A stretch of 64,000 bases of DNA. It comes from Helichrysum umbraculigerum (Eukaryota > Streptophyta > Magnoliopsida > Asterales > Asteraceae). The DNA is taken from contig CATIUR010000003.1 of NCBI GenBank assembly GCA_949592205.1, positions 85,151,001-85,215,000 on the forward strand. The letters are read 5' to 3'. The notes below the pieces were generated by a model. It was not told where the DNA came from and did no database searches. It worked only from the letters and a program-made list of their open reading frames with translations. How positions within the stretch are numbered: position 1 is the first letter of the stretch; each line of letters begins with the position of its first letter. Shown piece by piece: positions 21,633 to 33,676 of this stretch. The position numbers and the translations under genes were made by a program.

Positions 21633-24095
21633 GTTTCTAATTTTAGAAGAGTTAATCAACCAGGACAACAGTATCAACAAGGAGCACCAGGTTTCTATGT
21701 CAAAACAGGACAAAATCCGTCCTATTCTAACAGGATCAATTCGCTAGAAAGTATTTTGGGAAAAATGGTTGAAGCAAGTAATAAAAGAATGGATGATCAT
21801 GATGCAAGGATGCGTAATAATGAAGCATCAATCAAACAAATTGAAGGATCAGTTCATCAGATTGCTAAAACATTACAGGAGAGATTTCCAGGAACATTGC
21901 CAGGATTTACTGAAACAAATCCAAAGGAGCAAGCTAAAGCAGTAATTACCAGAAGTGGTAAGAATGTTGACTCTCCTGTTATAACTAATAAAATTGTTGA
22001 ATCTGAGCAGGTTGAAAAAGAAACAATTGATGAAGACATACAACCAAACAAAAAGAGCATTGGAGAAAATAAGGTTAGTGAAGTCATCAAAGACTATACA
22101 CCCCCACCTCTATATCCAGCTGCTCTAAGGAAGGACAAAGAAGATGAACAATACCACAAATTTCTGGAAAATCTGAAACAACTTCATATTAATATTCCTT
22201 TTGTTGAAGCTATAGCTCAAATGCCGAAGTATGCAAAATATCTTAAGGAGCTGCTGACTAACAAAAGTAAACTGGATAATGTGATAAAGGTGACCATGAA
22301 TGCGAGATGTTCAGCAATAATGCAGAATAAGCTACCTCCAAAAGTCAAAGATCCAGGGAGTATTACTATACCTTGCAAAACTGGTGAAATTACCATTGAA
22401 AATGCATTAGCAGATTTAGGTGCTAGTATTTCATTAATGCCATTTACTCTTTATATGCGATTAGGATTAGGAGAACCAAAACCTATTCGTATGTGTATTG
22501 AATTAGCTGACCGATCTGTGCAATACCCCAGGGGAATAGTTAAAAATATTTTAATTAAAGTTGATAAATTGGTTTTTCCATGTGATTTTGTAATCTTGGA
22601 TATGGTAGAAGACCCTAAAGTCCCTATTATATTAAGAAGACCATGTTTAGCAACTACACATGCCTTAATAGATGTTTTCAATAGGAAAATTACTATGATG
22701 TTAGGGAATGATAAAATTGTTTTTGATGTTAATAATTCCATGAAATTTCCTGATTATGTGGATGATACTTGTTATTATTTAAATTCATATGAATATATGG
22801 ATAACCCTTCTTTTCAAGATTTTTTAGGAAAAGATCAAGCAGATACAGAAATTCATAAAGGATGGACTGAAGAGTTTGACACTGAAAAGGATTTAGCAGA
22901 ATTTGATAAGTTATTGGAGGAAGATGAAGATTTGGAAGAAGCAACCGTGGTTATTCAACAACATACTGAAGAGGAAGTAATACAGCCAGTTGCTAAAATT
23001 ATTAACCAAGAATTGGTACCATATTCTGTCAACAATATTCCTTGTTTTAAAGAAAAGATATTTGAGATCAAGACATCTATTGAAGAACCACCACAGTTGG
23101 AACTTAAAGAGCTACCATCACATTTGGAATATGCTTATTTACAATGCACATCAGACTTGCCAGTTATAATATCTTCAAAACTATCAAAAGCAGAGAAAGA
23201 ACGATTAGTTCAGGTTCTTAAACAGCATAAACAAGCAATAGCATGGAAAATCATGGATATCAAGGGAATCAGTCCTACATACTGTACTCATAAAATCTTA
23301 ATGGGAAAAGATTTTAAGCCAGTCGTACAACCATTAAGAGAATTGAATCCGAATGTCTTAGACGTTGTCAAGAAAGAAATCATTAAATTGTTGGATTCAG
23401 GATTAATCTATCCTATTTCAGATAGTCCATGGGTAAGTCTAGTACATGTTGTACCAAAGAAAGGCGGAATAACGGTTATACCAAATGAAAAGAACGATTT
23501 GATACTAACAATGACGGTAACGGGATGGAGAGTTTGTATTGATTATAGAAAATTAAATGATGCTACTAGGAAAGATCATTTTCCATTACCATTTATTGAT
23601 CAAATGATAGAAAGGCTAGCAGGAAAGGAGTTCTATTGTTTTCTGGATGGATTTTCAGGATATTTTCAAATATCAATTGCGGCCGAAGATCAAGATAAAA
23701 CAACATTTACTTGTCTGTTTAGTACTTTTGCTTATAGAAGGATGCCGTTTGGTTTGTGTAATGCACCAACTACATTTCAGCGTTGCATGATCGCAATATT
23801 TCATGATATGGTAGAAGATTTCATGGAAGTATTTATGGACGATTTCTCGGTATTTGGTGATTCATTTGATCCTTGTTTAAAGAATTTACAGAAGATGTTG
23901 CAAAGATGTGAAGGGGCAAATTTAGTTCTTAACTGGGAAAATGTCACTTTATGGTTCGAGAAGGAATTGTTTTAGGTCATAAAATTTCTATAATAGGAAT
24001 TGAGGTAGATCAAGCAAAGATTGAAGCCATTTCAAAATTACCTTATCCTACAAATGTAAAAGGAATAAGGAGTTTTCTAGGACACGCTGGATTTT
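21633..24095 (+). pseudogene. Element E protease and reverse transcriptase, cut by F
   Basis: Open from the stop at 21632 to 23975. The protease shows NALADLGASISLMPFTLY and VPIILRRPCLATTHALIDV, where D relatives have LGRP, so the second motif has changed. RT shows SDSPWVSLVHVVPKKGG, VCIDYRKLNDATRKDHF, MPFGLCNAPTTFQRC and FMDDFSVFGD. A one-base deletion near 23940 shifts the frame; the other frame continues as GIEVDQAKIEAISKL and GIRSFLGHAGF and then meets F at 24096. RNase H is absent. Confidence 0.88.
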
Positions 24096-26226
24096 TGTAA
24101 CACCCCAAAAATCTGAAATTAGTGAAAAGTAGTGGGTCTGCTCAGGTAAAGATCGCGACGCGATTTTCATGAAATCGCCGCGCGATTTAAGAAGAATAGC
24201 GGCGCGATATTGGGTTATTGCGTCGCGATTCAGTCGGTTCCAGGAACGGGTTTTAAGTTCCAAATGCTTCCATTTTTATTCCCCAAAACATAAAAAATAA
24301 ACAGAGTAAAATCCATGAACATCCCTGTGGTTTTGTGATTCAATCAGGAGAAAGAAACCATAAATTAAGTTGTGGGTTCAAGATATAAATTCATCATCAT
24401 CACCCTCATCTTGATTTCTACTTTATTGTAAGTTTAATTTCTTTCAACTTAACCTAGAATTTTAATTATAGTATGAGATGATGATTTTGATATGAAATTT
24501 AGTTAAGAAAAGATGTTAGTTGATGCGAATAACCTGTTGGTACTGAATAGAAACTGAGTATGATCTTGTTTATGAAGAAAACTGGATTTGGTGTTAAAAA
24601 TCGTAAGTTGCAGGTTCTGTGTTCTTCGTTGTCGCGACGCGATGGGTTTATATCACGACGCGATGGGGGTTCGGATCGCGACGCGATCCTAAGTAATCGC
24701 GACGCGATTGCAACCTGCCCAGAATTTCTGTTTTGTTTCCTGTTAGTCTGGGTCTGATTTGGAATAAAGCTATAACCAGAAATAATTGTATGTTATAACA
24801 ATGACTTAGAATCATAGTTAACTAATAACTTATGTGTGTCGATTATGGGTACTAAGATGTAAATTAGTTGAATAGTTAATGACTCAGCTAAAGTGGAATA
24901 TGTTGAAACGATGAGTTAGTTGTAGTTAAAGTAAAACGAGTGTAAAATTGAGTGATTTATGGTTATGTGATTTGGTAGTTATTGGCTACTAAAGATGTTG
25001 TTATATTTATAGGTTATAGGTAATTCAAGAATTATGCAGGGTGTTCTCAAGCTAGTAGAGACATTGTAATTACTTGCTTATTCGGTTATGCGGCTAAAAG
25101 GCCCAGGTGATTATTATGGGGGTTAAAAGGGTAATGATTATGTAATCCATATTGCTTACGAGCAAGAGGTTTACATAATCTGATGAATGATTAATTGTGT
25201 GTAATTGGGTTGCAGAGGGATGTATGCTTACATATATTGATTATTGTGATATAGCATAAAGATGTTTGGTAAGTGTTTGATATAAGTTATGTTGTGATTG
25301 TGGGTTTGCAAGCAATGGTTGCGGCCATTGGCTTGTGTTAATTGCTAATTATATAAAAGTTAGCATGATATAATAATAAGGATCCTTAATAGTAAATGAA
25401 AATGATTATGTGAATACGTGAATTGTGTGGATTGGGAATTGTAGACATTTCTAATGGACTTGTGTCGGGATTTGTTTCCATCACTTCCGCGCGGTGATTG
25501 GATAGTTCCTAATTAATGATATATGATACGCGGTCATTAATTGGTGAACAAACTATAAGACTAATTGGTAGTAATTAGCATGGTATGGGGCAGAGTCCAG
25601 AAAGAGTTTCTACTATTGCTCAATAATTATGTGTAATTGATATTTATAATGTGGAAATACGGGAATATATAACTTTGGTGTCCAGAATTGGCTGCGGTCA
25701 TGAGCTGGATGGTAATAGTTTGATGCGAGTAATGGTTGCGGCCATAGGCTCGTGTAATAGCTAATATGATAATATTAGCATACATAATAAAGTTAAGGAT
25801 CCATGGTATATAAGAAAAAGAATGAAATAATATTGTGTGATAAATTATTCATTTAGCTGCTCATATGCTCACTAAGCGTTAGCTTATTCCGTTCAGTTGT
25901 TTATTTTGTAGGTTTGGTTCGGTTGAACCAATATGATTGAAGATATGATTGTGAATGTCAGAAGTTAACGTGGATTGGAGCTTGCTGTATGGTTAGACAA
26001 GCTTCCCCTCTTTTAAACTATTGTAACGATGGCACTTGTATAAGTCTTCCATTTTATGTTATTCAGTCAAATGTTTTGATAGAAAAGAAGTTGTAAGTGT
26101 GGTAAATTGTATGTGGTTGACTTTTAAAGTCGTCAAAATGTGGTAAATATTATAATATTACAATGGGACTAGAATGAAATTGAATAAAATACGTTTTAAA
26201 GTAAAGAAATAAATTGGGGCGTTTCA
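24096..26226 (+). repeat. Element F LTR, copy 1
   Basis: It starts TGTAACACCCC and ends GGGGCGTTTCA. The putative left target sequence is ATTTT (24091-24095). It contains two clusters of ATCGCGACGCGAT-type palindromes at 24150-24230 and 24630-24712. Confidence 0.92.
24150..24712 (+). repeat. ATCGCGACGCGAT palindrome clusters in F LTR copy 1
   Basis: Two clusters (24150-24230 and 24630-24712) of the motif ATCGCG-A-CGCGAT and degenerate forms, about eight copies in all. Four more occur in the internal region at 27851-27934. The motif is CpG-dense in an AT-rich element. Confidence 0.8.
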
Positions 26227-26228
26227 AG

Positions 26229-26241
26229 TTGGTATCAGAAC
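26229..26241 (+). promoter_or_regulatory. Primer binding site, F copy 1
   Basis: TTGGTATCAGAAC lies two bases after the LTR end and matches the initiator tRNA-Met type site TGGTATCAGAGC apart from its end. Confidence 0.75.
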
Positions 26242-29020
26242 AATTGTTTGAGAGAATTAGGTGATCCACGATAGGATTGCCTAATCTTAAACCGATGTGA
26301 ATAACTGTAATTATTATGCTGATTATGCATAGTAAAGTACAGTAGATTGAACTGATATGATTCCCTGTAGTGAACTAGGTGATAATTGTTACTTGTTGAA
26401 TGGGTAACAATGTTAATTTAGATGCTAGTAACTTGATTAGTTATAGTTAAACGTTAGTATGCCTGAAATAGTATAAAGAAGTAGTTATGATGTGGGCATA
26501 CTTGTAAAATTTCCATTACTCATGTAATTGGGTAGATGGATATGGTATATTGGAGTAGTGCTATTGACACTAGCTCGGTGCTGTTGAATAGGCTAATTTA
26601 TGATAGCCATATGTTGAGGTGTATTAAAAATTTCTAATATATATTGGCAATATAATGAAATAGCTGACTTAGGTTAGCTATAGATGATGTGATAGAAAAT
26701 GTCATACGTGTATAAAATTCCAATAATCAGGCATATTGACTTATGTCAGTATTTATATGAAGTACATTATGTGAAAAAGATAAAGTTGTCAGAGGCATTA
26801 ATAAATGCCTTATAAAAAAATGTTGACTGGTTATGTGGAATTACTTGATTACGTGAGTAGAAATTTTAAATTTTAAATTTTTATTGCTGTAGAATTGTTG
26901 TGTTGTGTGATTAAATGTGTAATGATAAGTCTCAATAAATCTTAATGATATGAAGTAGCCTGAGAATGGAAATGTGAATAACATAATCTAGTTACGTCTG
27001 GCCAATGTAATTATATTATGCTATGTCACATGAAAATTGTTGAGGCTGCTAAGTATCAGATAGATTTAATATGACTATGTTGTGATTAAGAGCAAGATGT
27101 GTAGTGAACTAATTATTGAGAAAAACAGAATATAAGTTTGAATACATACATATACATGCTTATGTGAACGTGTCTACTTTGGGTTCACGTTTACAGGTAG
27201 TCGGATAGAATTATGGTGTAATGCCTAAGTGGAGTTTCTGGTTTGACTCTACTATCCTAAAAAGTTATGTGATGAAAGTAGTTCATACCCTTAACGGGTC
27301 AGTCAGTACTCTATTTGGATTACCAAGATATTGATATGTTTAAACGGTTTATATTGCCGTTTATTGAATATATATATATATATATAGTTCATGGATGTGG
27401 TTAAGTGACAAATTGAGATTTTGGTCCAAACGGTTAACGACAAATAGTTGTTACATTGAAATGATTAATTTTATATGGAAACACGAATTTGAGTATTAAG
27501 TGGTATTAATTTTTGGTGATTGTGGTAAATGGGTTCGTATTTGAGTAAATGGTCAATTGATAGTAAAGCTAAGGGTCAATGGTGTTGTTTATAATGATGA
27601 TTTGTACAAATTTGGTAGGCATGTGTTTGCATATTGCTTTGATCACTAAAGCAACCCAAATTGACCCATAAGTGGTTATAGGTCCAAATTCTTCGTTAAC
27701 GCTAAATTTGGAAATGTGTAAAAAGTGAAATCTATATTATGGTATAATTGAGATATCTGTGAAGTTTTAGGTTCTAAATGTTACCGAGTAAATAATTATG
27801 CACGTGCAAAGTTAGTGGTTAAAAGCTGTTTGTGCAAGTCTGTACAGGCAAAGGTCGCGGCGCGATCTTTAGGGGATCGCCACGCGATTCAAGGTGAATC
27901 GCGACGCGATTCTTGGGCTATCGCGACGCGATTCGGTGTTGATCAGAATATTGAATTTAGTTTCTTATGGTTTAGTTATCTATCGTTATGTCTAAGTACA
28001 TCAATACTCATTTGTGCAAGATGATGTGCAAATCTTATTGTAATTTAATGACTAATGGAATATGGCGTATAAAGCAAATTATAATACAAATTTGATTGGG
28101 GGATGAAACTGAAATCTTATAAAAGAATAATTATGATATAACTAGACATCTGGGGTTATCATAATTGTAGTCATTTCCATTACATATTGGTATGGATAAG
28201 GGTCCATTGGCTTATAACTAGAAAAGCTTAGTAAGGGCTTTAACAACTGAATAACTTGTTTTAAGAAATGATGTATCATTGAAAATATAAGAATTATAAG
28301 TAATACTCTTGTGTTAAATGATAAGATATTTCACTACATAAGTGAAATCAATTAAGTAAAGGTAATGTGATTTCAGAGTTATGTCTAAGTAAGAAGTTGT
28401 ACATGTTACTTAAACATGTATGATTTTAGTTAGTAATCAGTTGTAACGATAAAGGTATATGTGTGATATAATGATTCTAGCATATTGCTAGTTTTCAATT
28501 TTAAAAGTTGTCTTAAATGATTGTGTTTTGAAATGTTGAAGGGTTTAAATATAACTAACCCTGGTAAATGATTATTGATCTAAACGGGTCAAGGAAAGAA
28601 ATAATATATAGGCGTGGGTAAAAGTAAATAAAATGCACACTTTAAATGTGCATGTGGAAAGAATTCAAAACACGTGTTTAAGTCTATAAGTTGCTCACGT
28701 GGTATAATGTATGTTATATGTATTAGTTGTTAAACTGAAAAATTTATTTAAGATGAAATGAGTAGTCATTGATATTGCACTTGTGTTGGATATTACACGT
28801 AGTGCTAGTGGGAATGTAGATAAAGATGTATGCACAGGTTATGTGCTTACATGGAAAAAGTTAATGCACATTGGTTGTGTGCAAGTGAGTAGGACAGAAT
28901 ATATATTTTGTGCTTACATTGATAAAGTTATATGTTACACGTGTAATACGTGGTTATGTGTTAAAATATATAGGTGAGAGACTGAGTAAAGAATCGATTG
29001 ATTCGAATAAATGCAGTTAA

Positions 29021-29118
<98 letters not shown>

Positions 29119-29570
29119 TATATATATACAGATAAAAAGAGGATTTGAAGTATTTTAAATGCATAAACTGATATATATATTTAAGTATTGAAAGTTAAAA
29201 ACATGTGATATGTGTGTAAACTAATAATGAAATAGGCACAATTGTGCATAAGGTTATTGATAGTTAGGGTTAAAGTTTGTGCATAAGTTATATAAACTGT
29301 ATTTGTATTTTTATAAAATTTAAGTAGGGATTCCAGGCTCAAAGTGAGTGCTTGTAATGGTACATGTTTAGGTCCATTGGACTAAATTATAAAGTGATTA
29401 ACTTGTGGGAAAGGAATAAGTATATGAAGGACATACATCTTTGATATAAACTAGGGAATTAAGTAAAGTGTTTCGATATGAATACAGGCATCTGCCTGAA
29501 CAAAATTATTAAGGTTGTTTAGATACGAGCAACATTCGTGAGGACACGAATGAAATGATTGGGGGATAGT
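26242..29570 (+). other. F internal region, copy 1, non-coding
   Basis: About 3.3 kb without a convincing frame or retroelement domain. It holds a palindrome cluster at 27851-27934 and a long AT microsatellite at 29021-29130. It ends with a polypurine tract (GGGGGATAG, 29561-29569) just before the next LTR. Confidence 0.75.
29021..29130. repeat. AT microsatellite in F internal region
   Basis: An almost pure TA repeat of about 100 bases. A minus-strand frame of alternating Ile and Tyr here is an artefact of the repeat. Confidence 0.95.
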
Positions 29571-31701
29571 TGTAACACCCCAAAAATCTGAAATTAGTGA
29601 AAAGTAGTGGGTCTGCTCTGGTAAAGATCGCGACGCGATCTTCAGGAAATCGCCGCGTGATTTAAGAAGAATAGCGGCGCGATGTTGGGTTATTGCGCCG
29701 TATTTCAGTCGGTTCCAGGAACGGGTTTTAAGTTCCAAATGCTTCCATTTTTATTCCCCAAAACATAAAAAATAAACAGAGTAAAATCCATGAACATCCC
29801 TGTGGTTTTGTGATTCAATCAGGAGAAAGAAACCATAAATTAAGTTTTGGGTTCAAGATATAAATTCATCATCATCACCCTCATCTTGATTTCTACTTTA
29901 TTGTAAGTTTAATTTCTTTCAACTTAACCTAGAATTTTAATTATAGTATGAGATGATGATTTTGATATGAAATTTAGTTAAGAAAAGATGTTAGTTGATG
30001 CGAATAACATGTTGGTACTGAATAGAAACTGAGTATGATCTTGTTTATGAAGAAAACTGGATTTGGTGTTAAAAATCGTAAGTTGCAGGTTCTGTGTTCT
30101 TCGTCGTCATGACGCGATGGGTTTATATCGCGACGCGATGGGGGTTCGGATCGCGACGCGATCCTAAGTAATCGCGACGCGATTGCAACCTGCCCAGAAT
30201 TTCTGTTTTGTTTCCTGTTAGTCTGGGTCTGATTTGGAATAAAGCTATAACCAGAAATAATTGTATGTTATAACAATGACTTAGAATCATAGTTAACTAA
30301 TAACTTATGTGTGTCGATTATGGGTACTAAGATGTAAATTAGTTGAATAGTTAATGACTCAGCTAAAGTGGAATATGTTGAAACGATGAGTTAGTTGTAG
30401 TTAAAGTAAAACGAGTGTAAAATTGAGTGATTTATGGTTATGTGATTTGGTAGTTATTGGCTACTAAAGATGTTGTTATATTTATGGGTTATAGGTAATT
30501 CAAGAATTATGCAGGGTGTTCTCAAGCTAGTAGAGACATTGTAATTACTTGCTTATTCGGTTATGCGGCTAAAAGGCCCAGGTGAGTATTATGGGGGTTA
30601 AATGGGTAATGATTATGTAATCCATATTGCTTACGAGCAAGAGGTTTACATAATCTGATGAATGATTAATTGTGTGTACTTGGGTTGCAGAGGGATGTAT
30701 GCTTACATATATTGATTATTGTGATATAGCATAAAGATGTTTGGTAAGTGTTTGATATAAGTTATGTTGTGATTGTGGGTTTGCAAGCAATGGTTGCGGC
30801 CATTGGCTTGTGTTAATTGCTAATTATATAAAAGTTAGCATGATATAATAATAAGGATCCTTAATAGTAAATGAAAATGATTATGTGAATACGTGAATTG
30901 TGTGGATTGGGAATTGTAGACATTTCTAATGGACTTGTGTCGGGATTTGTTTCCATCACTTCCGCGCGGTGATTGGATAGTTCCTAATTAATGATATATG
31001 ATACGCGGTCATTAATTGGTGAACAAATTATAAGACTAATTGGTAGTAATTAGCATGGTATGGGGCAGAGTCCAGAAAGAGTTTCTACGATTGCTCAATA
31101 ATTATGTGTAATTGACATTTATAATGTGGAAATACGGGAATATATAACTTTGGTGTCCAGAATTGGCTGCGGTCATGAGTTGGATGGTAATAGTTTGATG
31201 CGAGTAATGGTTGCGGCCATAGGCTCGTGTAATAGCTAATATGATAATATTAGCATACAGAATAAAGTTAAGGATCCATGGTATATAAGAAAAAGAATGA
31301 AATAATATTGTGTGATAAATTATTCATTTAGCTGCTCATATGCTCACTAAGCGTTAGCTTATTCCTTTCAGTTGTTTATTTTGTAGGTTTGGTTCGGTTG
31401 AACCAATATGATTGAAGATATGATTGTGAATGTCAGAAGTTAACGTGGATTGGAGCTTGCTGTATGGTTAGACAAGCTTCCCCTCTTTTAAACTATTGTA
31501 ACGATGGCACTTGTATAAGTCTTCCATTTTATGTTATTCAGTCAAATGTTTTGATAGAAAAGAAGTTGTAAGTGTGGTAAATTGTATGTGGTTGACTTTT
31601 AAAATCGTCAAAATGTGGTAAATATTATAATATTACAATGGGACTAGAATGAAATTGAATAAAATACGTTTTAAAGTAAAGAAATAAATTGGGGCGTTTC
31701 A
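29571..31701 (+). repeat. Element F LTR, copy 2
   Basis: Same length as copy 1 and about 1% different by eye, with the differences concentrated in the palindrome clusters. It is preceded by a polypurine tract and followed by a second primer binding site (31704-31716), so it is an internal LTR of a tandem structure. Confidence 0.92.
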
Positions 31702-32893
31702 AGTTGGTATCAGAACAATGGTTTGAGAGAATTAGGTGATCCACGATAGGATTTCCAAATCTTAAACCGATGTGAATAACAGTAATTATTATGCTGATTA
31801 TGCATAGTAAAGTACAGTAGATTGAACTGATATGATTCCCTGTAGTGAACTAGGTGATAATTGTTACTTGTTGAATGGGTAACAATGTTAATTTAGATGC
31901 TAGTAACTTGATTAGTTATAGTTAAACGTTAGTATGCCTGAAATAGTATAAAGAAGTAGTTATGATGTGGGCATACTTGTAAAATTTCCATTACTCATGT
32001 AATTGGGTAGATGGATATGGTATATTGGAGTAGTGTTATTGACACTAGCTCGGTGCTGTTGAATAGGCTAATTTATGATAGCCATATGTTGAGGTGTATT
32101 AAAAATTTCTAATATATATTGGCAATATAATGAAATAGCTGACTTAGGTTAGCTATAGATGATGTGATAGAAAATGTCATACGTGTATAAAATTCCAATA
32201 ATCAGGCATATTGACTTATGTCAGTATTTATATGAAGTACATTATGTGAAAAAGATAAAGTTGTCAGAGGCATTAATAAATGCCTTATAAAAAAATGTTG
32301 ACTGGTTATGTGGAATTACTTGATTACGTGAGTAGAAATTTTAAATTTTAAATTTTTATTGCTGTAGAATTGTTGTGTTGTGTGATTAAATGTGTAATGA
32401 TAAGTCTCAATAAATCTTAATGATATGAAGTAGCCTGAGATTGGAAATGTGAATTACATAATCTAGTTACGTCTGGCCAATGTAATTATATTATGCTATG
32501 TCACATGAAAATTGTTGAGGCTGCTAAGTATCAGATAGATTTAATGTGACTATGTTGTGATTAAGAGCAAGATGTGTAGTGAACTAATTATTGAGAAAAA
32601 CAGAATATAAGTTTGAATACATACATATACATGCTTATGTGAACGTGTCTACTTTGGGTTCACGTTTACAGGTAGTCGGATAGAATTATGGTGTAATGCC
32701 TAAGTGGAGTTTCTGGTTTGACTCTACTATCCTAAAAAGTTATGTGATGAAAGTAGTTCATACCCTTAAAGGGTCAGTCAGTACTCTATTTGGAGTACCA
32801 AGATATTGATATGTTTAAACGGGTTATATTGCCGTTTATTGAATATATATATATAGTTCATGGATGTGGTTAAGTGACAAATTGAGATTTTGG
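31702..32893 (+). other. F internal region, copy 2, truncated
   Basis: It repeats 26227-27424 with few differences and a shorter TA run near 32846. It begins with the same AGTTGGTATCAGAAC. It stops at TTTTGG, where E's integrase sequence (FGTPRAL) begins. Confidence 0.88.
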
Positions 32894-33614
32894 AACTCCC
32901 AAGGCATTGATTTGTGATCGAGGTACTCATTTTTGTAATACTCAATTAGAGAAGGTATTAAAAAGGTATGGAGTTAGTCATCATTTTTCTACACCTTATC
33001 ATCCTCAGACTAGTGGACAAGTTGAAAATACCAATCGTGCATTAAAACGTATTTTGGAACGTTCTGTTGGTTCCAACAGAAAAGATTGGTCGGAAAAGTT
33101 AGATGATGCACTTTTGGCATATAGGACAGCATTTAAAACACCTACAGGTTGTACTCCGTATAGATTAATTTATGGAAAGGCTTGTCATTTACCAGTGGAA
33201 ATAGAACACAAAACATATTGGGCACTTCGAGAATGCAACATGGATACCGATGAGGTTGGTAAGCATCGTTTTTTACAGTTACATGAGTTAGATGAGCTTC
33301 GTTGGAATGCTTATGAGAATTCAAGGTTTTATAAAGAAAGGAAGAAGAAATGGCACGATGCAAGACTTCGAGGTGATAAAGAGTTTGTTGCTGGAGAACG
33401 TGTGCTTTTATATAATTCACGTATTTGGTTATTTCCAGGTAAATTGAAATCCAGATGGAGCGGACCGTTTGTTATTCACCAAGTTCATACAAATGGAAGT
33501 GTGGATTTAGTAGCCTTCGATGGAGCTATTTTTACAGTTAATGGACATCGTTTAAAGAAATATTATGAAGAAACTGTTATTGAACATACTTCAGATGTAA
33601 CTCTGGAAGAATAA
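32894..33614 (+). pseudogene. Element E integrase, C-terminal half
   Basis: The frame resumes at the FGTPRAL position and is open to TAA 33612-33614. The second catalytic D is in ICDRGTHFCNT and the glutamate in GQVENTNRALKR. The C-terminal part has WSEKLDDALLAYRTAFKT, YGKACHLPVEIEHKT, GERVLLYNSR and KSRWSGPFVI. The zinc-binding domain and first catalytic D were lost with the F-related deletion. The surviving part has no stop, which fits a recent loss. Confidence 0.9.
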
Positions 33615-33624
33615 GTTACCGGAT

Positions 33625-33676
33625 CATGTCGAACTTACCGACACTTAAACAAAAGTGCTTCTTGGGAGACAACCCA
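33625..33676 (+). promoter_or_regulatory. Conserved noncoding block after E integrase
   Basis: Contains ACTTAAACAAAAGTGCTTC then TTGGGAGACAACCC. It is the counterpart of 10552-10605 (minus) in D, at the same distance after integrase. Confidence 0.5.

Larger units (their letters stand above)
24096..32893 (+). mobile_element. Element F: non-coding LTR retrotransposon in LTR-internal-LTR-internal arrangement
   Basis: LTR 24096-26226, internal 26227-29570, LTR 29571-31701, then a second partial internal 31702-32893 nearly identical to 26227-27424. Each LTR is 2,131 bases and is followed by a primer-binding-site-like TTGGTATCAGAAC. No gag or pol trace is seen, so F is non-autonomous. The presumed third LTR and the right target duplication are missing. 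F's internal sequence joins E's integrase directly at TTTTGG (32888-32893), a microhomology, with RNase H and half of integrase lost from E. Confidence 0.88.

Noticed and set aside
28961..29164. Minus-strand frame of alternating Ile and Tyr
   Set aside because: It is only a translation of the TA microsatellite.
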